Assembly (NCBI GenBank): GCA_002811645.1
Contig: PDIP01000002.1
Span: 131,683 to 195,682, forward strand
Direction of reading: 5' to 3'
Source of the DNA: Corallochytrium limacisporum
Taxonomy: Eukaryota > Opisthokonta
DNA length: 64,000 bases
Part shown: positions 34,101-47,700 of the stretch, piece after piece
How positions within the stretch are numbered: position 1 is the stretch's first letter
Layout: each line of letters begins with the position of its first letter
Made by a program: the position numbers and the translations under genes
Notes under the pieces: model-generated
The model's database searches: none
Told to the model about the DNA's origin: nothing
Seen by the model: only the letters and a program-made list of their open reading frames with translations

Positions 34101-37100
34101 CTGTACGACTATGGTCCAAGCCTGTGCCAGCCAGGCAACTGCCGTTAATGTCCAACGGTTCCGTAGTATTATTCGTTACCGCAAGGCTGGCTTGTTGCAA
34201 GTCTTTGACGTGTATGGGAGCGATTGTGTGTTCCTAGTCCACCACTGGCTCTCGGTATCTTCCGGGTTTCTCCGGCCCGCCGCCTCCCGATTTCTCTCAC
34301 CTAATGTCCCCGTCCCGTGGCCTTATTGATTTTGGTCCCAAGAAGCTACGCAACACCGGGCGACACCACCAACAACGCAGTACGGTAGTAAGTCTTTGAT
34401 CCAGAAGCCAGCCCGCACGTTAAGATCCCATCGCGGGCGGTGAAAAAGATAGGAATTTGTGTGTATAGTAATACGCGGTTCCTCGCGCTCTTAGAATTCT
34501 TTCTCGACCCACAGGTATTTCCTTACCCACAGCATCGCTAGTAAATTTATGGATGATGGGAGCTTAATTTTATTGGAAGATAAACGACGATGGATCGCTT
34601 TTTCAACTACTTTCTTGCAATTCTGAAACAGAAGTCGATGGATGAGAAATTTCTTGGTTTATTTAGTATGGTTCCATTCCTACCCGAGCTGGAAATGGGG
34701 AGGTTGTAGCCATTTCCGTGCGTGCTGGCCTTTTTGTCGCCGCTCGAACACACAATCGATGATACCGTTGGCGTTGCGGGGTGCAATAAATAGGCGGCAA
34801 CTGAGGCGCATTCGCCCGCTACTTGTACAAATCGATTGTGTGCAACCTTGGAAGGGAGGCGCGATCCGTGTCCGGGACTGTGCTGTGGTTAGGTCATCCA
34901 GTGTAGGCGGAACAAAGTGCCCATGGGTCCAGTACATTGTACCCGTGATTGTTCATCAACTTGTCAAATATAGCTCCGGGATCCGAGTTTTCTGCATGAG
35001 GTCTATCGGGTGGGGGCCCTTGGAAAATGAAAAACCTGGACACCTCTATTATTATTCATTAAGTACTGAAAAGACTCGGCAGTAGAAACAATTAAGACAT
35101 GGCGATGATTTAGCGATGTTCTCCAGTTCTTCAGTACCCTCGATACTTTTGCTCATATCTTGTCTTGGCGTCATTCCGACCCCTGAAGCCACCATTGCGG
35201 GGATGAGATTTTTTTTCCTCGCACGGCCAACTCCTCCCCTCCCCCCTTGCCAGACATATCACCTGTCCGTCTCGACGTCATTTACAGTACTGAAACAATG
35301 TCTAATTTACGCACTGGGAAAACTGTAACACATGATAATTAAGACACAAGCCCTCGATTGAGAATCATTTTGGGCAGTGTTCCTCCCACTAATTCTGCTT
35401 CCGATGAAATCTGGTTTTAACGCTTTCAGAACTTTTCTTTCCTTCGCTGGGTGTGGTAGAGTGGTAGTGTGAGTACACCGAGGCCAAACAACGGAAGGAA
35501 GGAAAAAACGAAAGGAAAGAGAAAGGAAGTGGAAAGAAGAGCCGAGATATTGCTGATATTCTTTAAGAGTTCCTTGCGATTTTCGGGTTCTCAAGTACTT
35601 ATTATTGTAGCGGTTTCGGATGTGATGGGATCTTGGTTCTTCAGCAACGAATACAAACAGCCTGCTAATGTTCGGTACACATACGATTGATAGATAGTTG
35701 CGTAGTATTAAGAACGAAACATGTCCCATCAATGTCCGTGGGCGTATCAGCAGCCGACCTCGAAACTGCAGCAGCATAAAACTATTGGTATACTATTGTC
35801 AATGCCAGTATGAAAGTACCCGTATGCGATTTCCTGGGCCCCTGCTCCTCAATGCCCCCATTCCTCCGTACTTGCTGCTCAGTGCAGCTGCGTGCAAGTA
35901 TGGGGGTGGCGTACTGTGTATGGAAAGGGAAGAAGATACCGAATACTAATCAATGGCAGGGGACTTTGGCTGGTGGGGCGGGATGCGTATCACTTGCTGC
36001 TGACCGAGATAGGGGTCTCCGTCTCGAGTGGGCTATCAATGAGGGTGCACTGATGTGGTTCTCCATAAGAGTTTCTCGCACAACTCTTTGTCCTCCGGCA
36101 TAATCGTGATAGTGGGGTGCCCTGCTGTCTCGAGAGGGTTTCGGGTTCGTCGATGCTGCGGTGTCCGTGAAAGACTTTGGTCCAGTAGAAAGGCGCAGTA
36201 TATGTGATTGCTATCTCCGCCCAATGGTACTTCCAGGATCATCGAATTCTATGGTGAAAGTTGGCACCAAGGATTAATTTGTGATGAGAAAAAAGGGGGG
36301 GCATGGGAGAGGACGATCGACGATTTCACGTAGGCAAAGTCACATTGATGCGGTATTGGTAATGGACTTCCATAGTACAGAACGTACACACTACGTACGT
36401 TGTGCGGTATGTGCGGCGCGGAACGGTCCAGGCCCGCTTGGATGGGAAACGCAGATAGAGTGGGAATGCATGTAGTGGAACACACCGCAACACACGCACG
36501 CCTATAGTGTGACAGACGCAACTATGACAGCAGACTGACCTCTCCCTCCTCTGAAATAGTGGTCACCCCTCTTCCTATTCACACACGTCCCCCACCTGTT
36601 TGCGAGGACCCTTTCTCTTGATCTCGACTGGCAACTTTAGTACTCGGATTTTGATGAGCATGGCAATGAACATGGTGCTTAGCTGCTATCAGTGGGCATC
36701 TCTTCGGGCTTCATCATTCGTAGTCCAACAATGCATGCGGTGCATCATCATCAGACTCCATCAAATTCATTTTGCTACAGACGTATGCTCCACTTCGTCA
36801 CTGATGAATCGTATGTGCGTGTGGTATGTCATGTCAGGCAAGCAAACTAGTCGTTGGTGATGAACACCCACGCGGGCGACTTGCTTTTCAAAACACAGAT
36901 CTCCTTGACTGCTTGCTTGATGTGGCAGTCAGCGGATTGCATGCGTGTGTGTACACACTGTCCCATCCCAATAGAAAAAAAATCCGCACTCACACGGACA
37001 TCCATTCGGAGCAGGAAGTATCAAGTTTTAGCAACACACGCCGCGCGCGTCCCGGTACGAGAGAGTCAAGAACCAGACGACCTCGTCCGTTGCTCATCAG

Positions 37101-39849
37101 CTCACCGAATACTATCCCGCTTTGACGAAAGTTCTGGTATTGTACTCATGAAAGCATACGATAAGCTGCAGAGTATGTGATATGGACACTTGTCGGCGAA
37201 AGCATCCTGCTACGGGGTCTTGCAACCAACATCACAATGCATCCTTCCTCAACCCACTCCAATGACAACTCTCTGTTTGTGGTTCTCTACCCATTGTTTG
37301 AGATGATGATAGATGATGGCAGAGGCGTGAGTAGGATGTGATTGTACAAGGGGCCCGCTCTCCTTTCTTCATTTCATCCCCTCGGAGCTGCCTGTCTCTG
37401 ATACTGCCGTACCCGTCTGAATCTTTCCTTTTTGCCGTACGTAATGTACCATCCATCGGGGTTCAATTTTTTGCAACTCAATTAAAGAGCTCTCGGAAGG
37501 GGAGGAGTGTGGTTTGGGTACCTTAACATAAATGGCCCTTGCTGAAGGAGATTAGCGGAGAGGGGGTGTGCTGAGCCGGTGGGAGAGGCGACGCAGCCTT
37601 GATGCCCATCAGCTTTCAGTAATAAACGTACGGTTATAGATAGCTAACTGTGATGCCATGATTTCCCACACAGCCAGTGCACGCGCCCAAGGTCATAGCA
37701 GCCAAACACTGTTTGCGGGGGTCCACCTCTATTCAATTTGTTCATATCTAGTGCGTCCCTCTTTTTCTGCAGAGTACTAACTGACAACATTTCTGATATG
37801 GTCGATACAGCAGGACCCACTTGAGTAAATGAGTTGTCAATGGGTGGCGCAGTTGGCCGTGTGCGAGCGAAAAAAAAATCGTTGATGATCTATTGGCGTC
37901 ATACGGTCCGGACAGGTGCGGGCGTTTCAGTATTGACTACAGCGGTGCTTTTTAATTCTATTCTGAAGAACCCGACAGTTGTGCGGTGGCAGCTATTGAC
38001 GAGGGAGTGATTAGCGAACGAATTAACGGAGAAAAAATTGCAAAATTTCGGATTTCGACCCCGTCGCGGGCAAGGGGGGGGGGTGTTAAAATTTAAGTGC
38101 TTTGGAAAGCCAGGACCGAGATTTAGAGCGTGTCGAGGAGGTAGTGGGACGAGAAAATTTTGCCAGACTGTTCTTTGCCTTCCATAGTGAATGAACTGGC
38201 ATGAGTAGGAGATCGAATCAGAAATCAGGCCCCCACTTCCCAACAGCTTTTTTTGCGTGAAGCTTCCAGTACTGAGCACATCACACCGCCAGCAGGAGGT
38301 GGGGTGCAGTAGGCGACGGACTGGGGGAGAGCGGTCAAAGGAGCAACAGCATGCCTCCCTAAGGCATGATGAAAATTCTCGCACTTGAGAGTAAGTATAG
38401 TTCTCCAAAAGAGCCTACTTTCTACAAATGTGTATATATCCACCCCCTGCATGTCGCCGCACACACCATAATCGAAGGATATGTAGGCGATGTGAGTACT
38501 ATGGTCATGTCCGGTGCTGTTTGATTTTGGGTGAGGTGTGACAGAAAGACTGTACAACTGCGATGCAGGTCTGACGGGACAGAAAATGTTCGATGAATCT
38601 TACTGGTACAATACTGGCTACACTGAGTCTGCTGGGCTGCTGTCAGATACGTTTGGAGAATAAAGGAGTCAGTATGGTGGGTTTGCGATTTACTTGCTGT
38701 AACCGGACTACTTCATCGGAATGAACGGTAGTTGGGTAGTGGGCTAACAAGTGGTGTGGTGCTGACAATTCTCATCATTCGTTGTCCTGAAAATGGGCAC
38801 CGTGGCAAAGGGACTTCATGTGTTAGTACACACGCGCATATTGAACCACCCGATACACACAAACAAACACAATCAATAAGGCAGAACACCGATGGAGCCC
38901 CTTCACACCCCGTCACCATCATAATCCGTGCACACATGTCTCTCAATTGGATCGCCGTATATCAGTATAGTGTGTGTGCTGCTACACCTCAACTCCGTTG
39001 ATGTACTACTATGCAGAACCATCGGTTCCGGACACTGTGTACACTGTCAGTAGCAATACACGCACAACCGGACCATCGGTACCCAGTGTAAACAGTATTA
39101 CAGGTGAAGAAAGGGATAGTTGGTTGGTTGAACCGCCGTTTCGAGTTGAAAACCGATTTCCACTTGCCCCTTTGGGTGGATGCGGCGATGAACCCTGTGT
39201 GGAGGATATCTGGGACAATACGTCAATAACAACGCACACCGCTTCTTGATACTATTCAGCAGCTTTTTGGTCAAGTGGGTTTTCTTGACAGTCTAGTTCC
39301 CCCCCTCCCTCCCCTCGTCCCTGCTTGGCTGCGTCTCTCATTCACTTTTTCCTTTAGGTCTTTTTCCTCCCACCTCACCCAATTGATAATATCAAGGAAA
39401 CATAAATATCAATACTATTTGCTGGGAAACAGAGTACACACCCGAATCCAAAGACTCTTCTGTCTTCTGACGGGTTCTGCAGTTCGAGGAGGAATAGTCG
39501 GACACAGAACGGGGGGAAAGGCAGAAAAAGGGGGGAAAGACAGCCACCATGGGGGAGGCCTTCTCCTCAGATTTCACTATAGAATTTGTTCCTATGATGA
39601 AAAGCCTAAGAAAGGGAGTTAGGGGGGCTAACCCTCAAGCGACGCGCAGAAGTGTAGAAAGGGGGGGGGAGGAGGGAGGGGTGGGGTGGGGGAGCACAGA
39701 GGGACGCGGAGCGAATGACTTGAGTCGGCTATTGGTAAATGTTTAGAATCGAGATGTAATGTATTCTTTAAATGCCATGTAGATGCTATGTTACGATGAT
39801 GTTCATGGATGTGTGATGTCGTTGTCGTTTTGTATGTACAGCCGGGTCT
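31190..39849. other. Gene desert, 8.7 kb
   Basis: No frame in this stretch has a recognisable domain. Many 60- to 220-codon frames overlap in several registers, as expected by chance at about 50 percent GC with low-complexity bias. The stretch contains a C/G palindromic cluster (31611-31640), a GT microsatellite at about 33948-33959, a T run near 33988, G runs near 32887, 36294, 38071 and 39660, and a TATAAATA sequence near 32924 with no gene attached. An ATG frame at 39001-39249 has protein-like composition but no family match. Confidence 0.5.
31611..31640. repeat. C-rich to G-rich palindromic cluster
   Basis: GGCCCCCTCCTCCCC runs directly into thirteen G and CC. The two halves are largely complementary and could fold back. 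It is of the same kind as 21024-21044 and 52629-52655. Confidence 0.6.
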
Positions 39850-40866
39850 CTAATTGCCGGGCACAGTCTGATCTTCGTCCATGCGAGAAGACTTGGTCTG
39901 GCCGCGAGTAGAAGCCGGATAAGAGTCGTTGTTGATGGGCATACGCTTGTTGAAACCACTGGGAGTCTCTTCAATATCACGGAGCCACTCACTCTGCATG
40001 ACCTCGCGAGCAGTAGGGCGTTTCATGGGGTCCTTGGACAGCAGACGAGAGATCAGACGCTGCACAGAGGGAGACACCCAGCGAGACTGGGGGAACTCAA
40101 CCTGGTCGCGGATGATCGCATCGTATAGACGATCCTCAGAGGCAGCGGTGAACGGGTACACTCCGTAGAGCAGAGTGTACAGAATGACTCCGAAAGACCA
40201 CATGTCAGCGGCGAAGGGGCAGAACCAGAGCATGTTCATGGCTCCTGCACTGCAGGGAACCAGAACCTCTGGACTGACATATGCTGGTGAGCAGCGCTTG
40301 GAGCCAATCCAGACGTTCTTGTTGGTTCCGTGGTCCGTTGCCCACGTGAGCTGACCAAACTTCACATGATCCTTCTCGTTGAGAACAAGAATGTTCAGGG
40401 TCAGGTCATTGATGGCTACACCATTGCTGTGGAAGCGCTCAACAGACTTCAGGATCTGCCATGCAATGCGGCGGACTTCTGTTTCGGAGCTGGTGCGGTT
40501 CATAAGAATGTAACGAGCCAGGTCACACTTGATAGGCTCCTGAATGAGGAAGAAATCTCCATCGTCCTCCATGACTTCGTGTGTAGTAGGGAAATCATCC
40601 TTGAATTTGCGATCTGACATAAGAGGGCCCTCTACTGACGAGAACCGATTCCACATTTCTTTAGGCACTTGCCGGCAAGCGTACATATTTCCGAAGTTAT
40701 CGACGGCTGTGTATGTGTCGCGGCAGCACTGCTTGCTGTCCACGTAGTATTTTCCCTTGAGGGAGGTAAAGACCTCGCACTCAGAACTTGTCTGTTCTTG
40801 TAAGTTCATTGCTTCTGTAGTCCGTACAGTGCTTCTGTATTGAGTACCTTGGTTATCTCTTTCCAT
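39850..40866 (-). CDS. Tribbles/STK40-like pseudokinase with a C-terminal COP1-type VP motif
   Basis: A 338-residue intronless protein with a kinase fold whose catalytic residues are changed. The beta-3 lysine is replaced (YACR, R65). HRD reads IND (152-154), with the following lysine and asparagine lost (DLTLNIL). The DFG aspartate is lost (VKFGQLTW, about 168-175). The structural parts remain: CSPAYVSPEVL (192-202, very like the Tribbles CPAYVSPEIL block), ADMWSFGVILYTLLYGVYPF (220-239) and DPMKRPTAREVM. The C-terminus reads DEDQTVPGN; the DQ-x-VP part matches the motif by which Tribbles proteins bind the ubiquitin ligase COP1. In animals Tribbles and STK40 act as adaptors that present substrates to COP1; the same role here is inference. 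The gene stands alone, with 8.7 kb and 13.7 kb of apparently empty DNA on its two sides. A TATA-like sequence lies about 70 bases upstream of the start. Confidence 0.78.
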   Translation of the reverse strand: MERDNQGTQYRSTVRTTEAMNLQEQTSSECEVFTSLKGKYYVDSKQCCRDTYTAVDNFGNMYACRQVPKEMWNRFSSVEGPLMSDRKFKDDFPTTHEVMEDDGDFFLIQEPIKCDLARYILMNRTSSETEVRRIAWQILKSVERFHSNGVAINDLTLNILVLNEKDHVKFGQLTWATDHGTNKNVWIGSKRCSPAYVSPEVLVPCSAGAMNMLWFCPFAADMWSFGVILYTLLYGVYPFTAASEDRLYDAIIRDQVEFPQSRWVSPSVQRLISRLLSKDPMKRPTAREVMQSEWLRDIEETPSGFNKRMPINNDSYPASTRGQTKSSRMDEDQTVPGN

Positions 40867-41062
40867 GATTGGATTCCATTGATGCTTGAATACCTTGACA
40901 ACATTCTTCTCTTGTTTACTTCAAAAGGTGTGACTCGATATAAACACCGTTCGTCGAACACGCATCTTCCGCTCTATACTTCTTTTTTTCACTTCAGAGC
41001 TGGACCGCACGCGATGGTACAGCCATACCGCTGCCTGGGCGGATAGGAAGTAGAGAATATGA

Positions 41063-41180
41063 GCCCTTTCCCCCCTCCCCCCCCTCTCCCCGCAGGCCTT
41101 GTTCCCTCCATCGCTTTCCCCCCCCCTCCCTCCGCCTGCCTTCCCTTCCCACTCTTGCCTCCCCTCGTTCCACCCTTCGC
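41063..41180 (-). repeat. Pyrimidine-rich tract upstream of the Tribbles-like gene
   Basis: About 115 bases of the plus strand are nearly all C and T with C runs of six to eight, so the gene's sense strand is G/A-rich. The tract begins about 200 bases upstream of the Tribbles-like ATG. It resembles the purine tract about 240 bases upstream of the GATAD1-like gene, on the sense strand in both cases. Confidence 0.55.
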
Positions 41181-41776
41181 TAGAGCATATGGCACTGACC
41201 CATATCGCAAGAAATTGGGCGCATTGTGTCGCGTTTAGGTAGGCCTGCACCGCCAGGAAGGCGCTCCCGCCCTAATCTCCTTCTACTGAAAATTTTCCGT
41301 CTAGTGAAGTAAAAAAAAATCAATGAAAATTTTTGTGTGATCCTGCTACTGCAGGGTTACTGGTGTCTTACAATTGCCACCCCCGAGTGTTGTAATATAA
41401 CTACACTGTGTCTGCACTATGGCTCCAGCGGTAGGTGGGACAGTACTTAAGAAAACTTGACCCAAATCGACGCGCATTAGACGCAGACCCGACGGCTCAG
41501 GGAAAAGAGCGCTGTCAGTCCAAATTGTACTGTATCACTGGTACCTCCCTCCAGCACGGATTTTTTTTCATTCGATCGCGACTTGAACTTTCGTTGTTCT
41601 GATTTCTTCCATATTAAAAAGTTTCTCTGTTTCCCCAGTACTACAGCCGCACCCGTCTTGACGAGGAGAGCGAACGATGGAACGACCCTGTAAGCTCTCG
41701 CTGCGGTTGGGCCTTTCCCCCACACCCACCCTCCCCCTTCCTACAGTTTGCACACCCTTTCGGCGGCATTCCCCAA

Positions 41777-41797
41777 TACACACACACACATACACAC
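41777..41797. repeat. CA dinucleotide microsatellite
   Basis: A run of (CA)n interrupted once by TA, in non-coding DNA. Confidence 0.85.
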
Positions 41798-44700
41798 GAC
41801 AAACTACGCACACTGTAGCCATCGCACTATACGTGGCAGGTGGCCATGGCCGTCCCTATATAGAGTATTAGGCCCCTATGAGCATGGGTATTCAATAGTA
41901 AATAGTGAAGTGAGCAGGCCATTGTACCCAACACAATACTCACATGGACAGCGGTCAGTGAGCACTGTAACGCTGCCCTTTCCCCCTCTTGCTTAGTAGC
42001 GCTACAAAGACAGGGTACTCATCCTTGCCAATGTTGGGTTCCTAGACTTTTTTTTTTATGTGCGTCAAAAGCATCAGTATTCCTCCACCCGTCCGTCGGT
42101 GGGATGTTGTTCCTTATAGAGAACAGCTGGTGATTCCTGCTGCCCTCTCCTCTGTTTCCCTTTCCCCCTTTCTTCCTTTCTTGTCGGGCAGGGGACAAAG
42201 TCGCTGGGCACACACGGAAAAGCTTTAGTACCGCCGGGCACAAGCACAAGAAGGAGCCGAGGGAAATGAGGGAGGAAAGCGTGGCCGCTCTTTCCATTCC
42301 TCCTTCCGTTCCCGCCAACGAACCCTGCAACGGCTGGAACCACCAGGCCTGGGCGTAGTGCTTGCATTGATTACCATTTACAACCAAGTCGCATGAAGAC
42401 GGCCGAAGCGTTATTGTCAATATCTGTCGGCCTGGTGCTGGTTGTGGGCGCCACTCCCGTACATGAACTTCTTCTCAAGACATAAATGGACATGCTAACA
42501 TGGGCCCTGATCCTCATTACAGAGTACGACCTGGTGCTTGGTTTCGTTTTTCCAAGATGTCGATAGAGGATCATAGGAGGAGCAATTAGCACAACTGCGT
42601 ACCACATTACCTTCATTTGTGTGCGCGAGAAGAGGGGGGGGGTAGCTTCACCGCTCTCAGTCCGAACCCACTACTTGTCCACGCTGGCGTGTTGCATTCA
42701 GTCATGTCACTTACTTCGACCACAGTCGGCACTAATATAACAGTGATATGAAGGAGTATGCCAATTGATTCGAGACCATGAGTGCCGAAGCATGGAACAA
42801 TTTGTAGACGGTATGGAAGAGAAAGCACTCGTGCACAATAGAAACATATAGAGCGATAGACTTATCTGCCTCTTTGCAGGATGGTTTCGGCCTGTCTTGC
42901 AGCTCGTTGATCGCGGCTGCCGGTAATGAACGTATCAGTTCATCTGCGGCAAACGCAGGAGGCCATGCATGTTCTCGTTTTCGCCGGCTGTCGACCAAAA
43001 AAGCGTAGTAGAAGCCGGTGGGGGGGCTTGCTCCTTGCAAATTAAGGGTCACTTCAACATTTAGGGCACGAGAGAAAAGATTTATATATTAAATACATTG
43101 AATATTGTTTTGCACCATACGCTGCTATTGGACCATGACCCCGCCCAATGCAGGCACAGCCAATCTACAGAAAACTCTTACCTACTCGTCCTTCAGAGAA
43201 GGCTTAACTTCGTTGCCTCTCGACGGTAGTTTCAGTACTGATAACGAATCCACGGATTACCTAGCCTCGCCCCTGTCCGTACGTCCCCTAGAGCTCTGAT
43301 GGAACAGTTCGTCGTGTTTCTTGGATGCAGCGTAGGAGCGACCGAACCGCAAAGATCGACGGATTGTGTTTCTTTGCGATTAAAACTATAATTTTTTTAC
43401 TTGCGCCCACAAAGTCGCTTCGAGACTCAAAACAGGTTCCCATGCGGCCATAGTGAGTGCATGGGCGGGTAGCAATGTTACTACTCAACTCTCCTAGCTG
43501 GGGGAGATGGACAAGGGAGGGTAGTGGGCGTAACCTGCCGCGCCCTGCATTTGGTCTGTTGCCATCTCAGTGAGATTCTCCATAGTCCAGGCCAGGGTTC
43601 CCTCCCGCCACACTCGTGCACTTTTCGGCACTGGCACGCCCTGGTGCTGTGCGCTCTAGCCGGTCGACAGTTCTGCACCATGAAGACCGTCCGGTCACTC
43701 TGGTACAACGCAGGCTTTGACAACATCGTGCACAGCACCGGCACGAACATAATATAAACAACACAATAGCAACACAAACATACGCAACCAATGCACATTT
43801 ACCCAACAACCGAACAAGAGGGGGAATGGGAAGACAGGAGCGGGGAGAGGCCGCGCAAAGTCATCTTGGAACATGATCCTCTTGTCATCAAACATCATCT
43901 AGTATGCCGCAGTAAAGGGCAAGGCTTTCAAGGGCGTCATCCAACGCCCAGCATGCACCGTGGTACCATCAACAGTGGTAATCTTCGGAGATCATGTAGA
44001 AATCAAACCGGTGTGTGGTATTCAACAACCTGCTTCGTGAGCGACCAGAGCGCTCTCGGCGACAGCCTCTCCTCACGACCGTAGACAAAAAATTGGCTTT
44101 TACGCTGCCGATCTTGGATGGTCTGACATTTGCTCTTAGTACTGATTCAATCGTTCTCTTTCAATTTTGTCCTTGTCTTTCTTTAGTGCTTAAACTCCGT
44201 TCAGCAGACCTTGGTCGGTTACCCCGGTCATCAAGGCGTGGTGGTTAGACTACGACCTCCGTGACCGAGCTTTCATGCGTTTCGGGTTATGGTCGGGCGT
44301 TTGCTGCTACTCAAGGGGTTCATATTGCTTCTGCGTCGCACAAGACGCCGATGAATTGCCCTCGCAACCCAACAGGAGAACTGCCCGACAGTCATTCCAC
44401 TTCCAGATTCAGAAAGGAAAAAGGACTTGAGAATTTTCTTCACACCCGTGAATGAAGCTGAGGTAAGGCGGTGTGATTCGACTTTATCTCTTGCGGAGTG
44501 TGAGAGTGCGACATAGCAAACAGGAGCTCCCCTTTTGTCATTGTGACTGAAGCGGACGGACAGGAACGGCAGGTAGTCGACTGACCCCTATGTCAAAGCA
44601 AAAGAAGCAGTTTCAGCTCAACCCAATCCTTTTACCCGCCCTTCTAAAGTAGGACCGCGTGCAGGTGCGAGACACTGACAGACAGACACACTCTAGCTGT

Positions 44701-47700
44701 TTCAGGAATAGCTTGGTTGCTCCACCCAAACGTCCGCTCATATTCCACTCTGCTTGCTTCTCTCTCTGCTCACGGCGTGTCTTCTGTCTGAGTTTGCGTG
44801 CGCTGTGGATGAAGAGAGGCATGGCAAGTAAGAGATTTGTCGATTTAGACTTTTTGTCAAACAGTACCTTGAACAAGGTTCCATGAAATACCTGATCTTC
44901 AGTCACTCAGTATAAATGTTGGCACATACAAAGGGTGACGAGAAGGTCAAAATCGCCACAGAATCTTCGGTGTTTACCGAAACTGTCCATGTGGGCAAGG
45001 GGAGTTGTGAGGGTGGGCAGGGGTTGTGCTTCCATTTTTGAGGGGCTCATGGACCAGTTCTTGCTGTCGGATCTGCATTCGCCCCTGGCGGGTTGTATTC
45101 GAGTCGGTCGGGATTTTTGATCTGTGTTAGTAATTACGGAGCAGACCCGGCGAGAGAGACAGGGGCATAGTGAATCCCCCCTCACCTCCCGGCAGGGGCA
45201 TCATCCTTAATTAAGGCCAGGTACGAGAACTTTAGGTCGTAAGAGTGCGTGTCTCTGGGTCCAAATCCCGTGAATGAACGCACCTCCGTCAGTGAAATTT
45301 CAGACAGCGCGAGCTCTGTTGTGGGTCTTTGCGGAGAACCCATCGACGGAAACGAAACACAGGGCAGGAACTATAGCGACTTCTAGAAGACCAGCGCGCG
45401 GGTGTCGGGAACGAGAACTTGCTCACAATGACACGCAGGGCGAATGGAAAGTCGAAAGAGCAGGACACCTATTCCAAAGCTTCTGCTATTCTACTGCTTT
45501 ACTATGATGGTGATGACGCGCGTGCTTCCGGGAGGCAGTCACCCCGATTAAATGATCGAGAGAAGATGTCTTGCTATGTTTTAAGTGTTGTTTGCTCGTC
45601 GTATCCCCTACCGAGTGCATAGTACACTGACCACCGGTTTGTTCCGCCCAAGCCCCTTTTGTAACCAGCGAAGATCGCATTCTACTATCGCTCTCTGCTC
45701 ACTTGCACGCAGCGTACTCATACAAATACATACACTGAGTGTGTCCCCACCCACCTTCTATGGCTGACCCACTCCGAATAAACTGCTTGCTTGTCCATGT
45801 CTGTCCCTCCCCGGGTGAGCTGGACAACACGAAACACTCGGGTTAGTCGATCCGTGAAATCTCTTCTCTCAGGCCGGGGATTTTAAATATTTCAGTAGTT
45901 AATGAACGTGATGCGCTGCCACCCACACTCGATTTCGTACTCGCCCATCATCAGTCGCCCTCCTGCAATGGATATTTTCAGAACTCTTAAGTAGTGGCCA
46001 TTCTCTGCATATTGCATGACCGCGGTCGTATCGGAATATATATTGAAGTCGGCGAATTTTATAGTAAATGTATAGGTTCGGGGAAATTAGGAAAATTGCT
46101 TTTCTTGCCCTCTTACCGTTTGGTTGTCTACGTTCCATTTTCTTCGTTGCTGCTGCCTCTTTTTGTCTCGGTCTTCCTTTTGTCGCTTACTTTGTTCGGC
46201 TTTCTCCCTGATGCTATCTCTTGACCACGGTAATGGGTTCACAGACCCATACTCCGTTGTTAAGAAATTTCCAAGCAATTTCATACACTGATTGATAAAG
46301 AGACACGCTCCCGTGGCTCCCGTCCAGCCGAGGAAAAGATGGCTCCATCTTTTTTGGACTCTTGCTTCCTTTCGTCGTGGTCTACAAAAGTATTTCCTCT
46401 GATTTCTTTCTTCCCTTCTTCTCCTCCTGCAACCTCTGGCATTTGTTTCCCGGCTTACTACTACGTTTTGCACGCCCCTCTGAGTTTTTTGCAACTATCG
46501 CACAACCTGAAGAAAAAAGGAATGAAGAGTAGTAAAAACGAAATCTCGGATCACACCTCGTTGTTCTGGAAAGGCTTCTCCAAAACCCACACATCGACCA
46601 CCTCGTCTTCTACTCTCCCTTCTTTCGTCCAAGGTGAATTTCATTGTAGTAAAGCGTCGTTCGATTCTCGAACCGGGGCTGCTCGTGTTTGTATTTAGGA
46701 CCTGCCAACCGCGTCATTCTGACATTGGCAAACCACATACATAAGGTAGTCACCCCACAATTCTGCCGCACGTTCTCCTTCGCAGCATAACTCTGCATTG
46801 TTTTGCGAGGTGTGTTGTGGTCGAGGCTCGTCGATCCCTTCCGTGCCCTGGTGAATCACTATGATTCTTCCCCTATTTGTTGTGTCAACCAGCATCGCAA
46901 TCCATCGATGCTTCAAGCGCTTGTATCCTTCCATCTCACCTTGTAGATCTTCGGTGCGTGTGTCTGTGTGTGCACGGATTCCACAGTATGAGAAGGTTGG
47001 GAATTCCGGAGCAGGGCAGTAGATGTGCTACTTTACCGTCGGCTGTTTTCAGCGAGCTACTCCTTCCACGACAAGTGGTATTTTGTTGTTCAACAAAACG
47101 AGGGAAGAAAGATGGGGACGACAAAAGAAGACCAAAGTATGCGGTTCTACTGCACTCGTCGGCTTTTCTGCCATGGAATAAATACGATTCTTCTCGAGAG
47201 AGACGGTGAGCCAAATGGGAATGTCCTGTTTCGTTCTTAACTACCATCGTCCAATGATGGTCGCTTCCATATTCCTTCTTTTCTCGTATACTTCTTGTGC
47301 TACCAACCCAAGTTGAATCTTCACAACACCATCACAATTGAACGTAAACATAGGACATCTGTTGCGTCAAAGGGCCAAGTTAACCAACGATACATTTACA
47401 TCTACGTCACTACAGTAAAACTCAACAGTTGCTAACTTTCGTCTCCTCTACAGGAGGGTTTAATCTTTTTCTCTGAAGGAAATTAAAGACCATTCGTTGT
47501 GGTTCCCATGTTTGGCTCGCAGACCCCCGCTGGTGTGAATTTTTTGGCTGTCGTTCCGGCTCTTCTCTCAGCTCTTCCCATTTTGCCGATAATGGGCACA
47601 GGGAAGAACACTACACGACCTCCAAGCCCCTTCATTCTCTGCCCAGAAATTAAGAATTCGACCCTACGTCGTCCAACACGGCAAAACTCTCTCTCCAACT

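Noticed and set aside
39001-39249. 82-codon ATG frame with protein-like composition
   Set aside because: No family resemblance, no upstream or downstream exon signal, and direct repeats (CCATCGGT) inside; chance is adequate.
43135-43299. 54-codon ATG frame
   Set aside because: Too short, with no homologue recognised and no supporting context.
45201-45275. tRNA-like sequence with GGGTCCAAATCCC
   Set aside because: The T-arm pairs for only three or four bases, and no acceptor or anticodon stem can be drawn around it.
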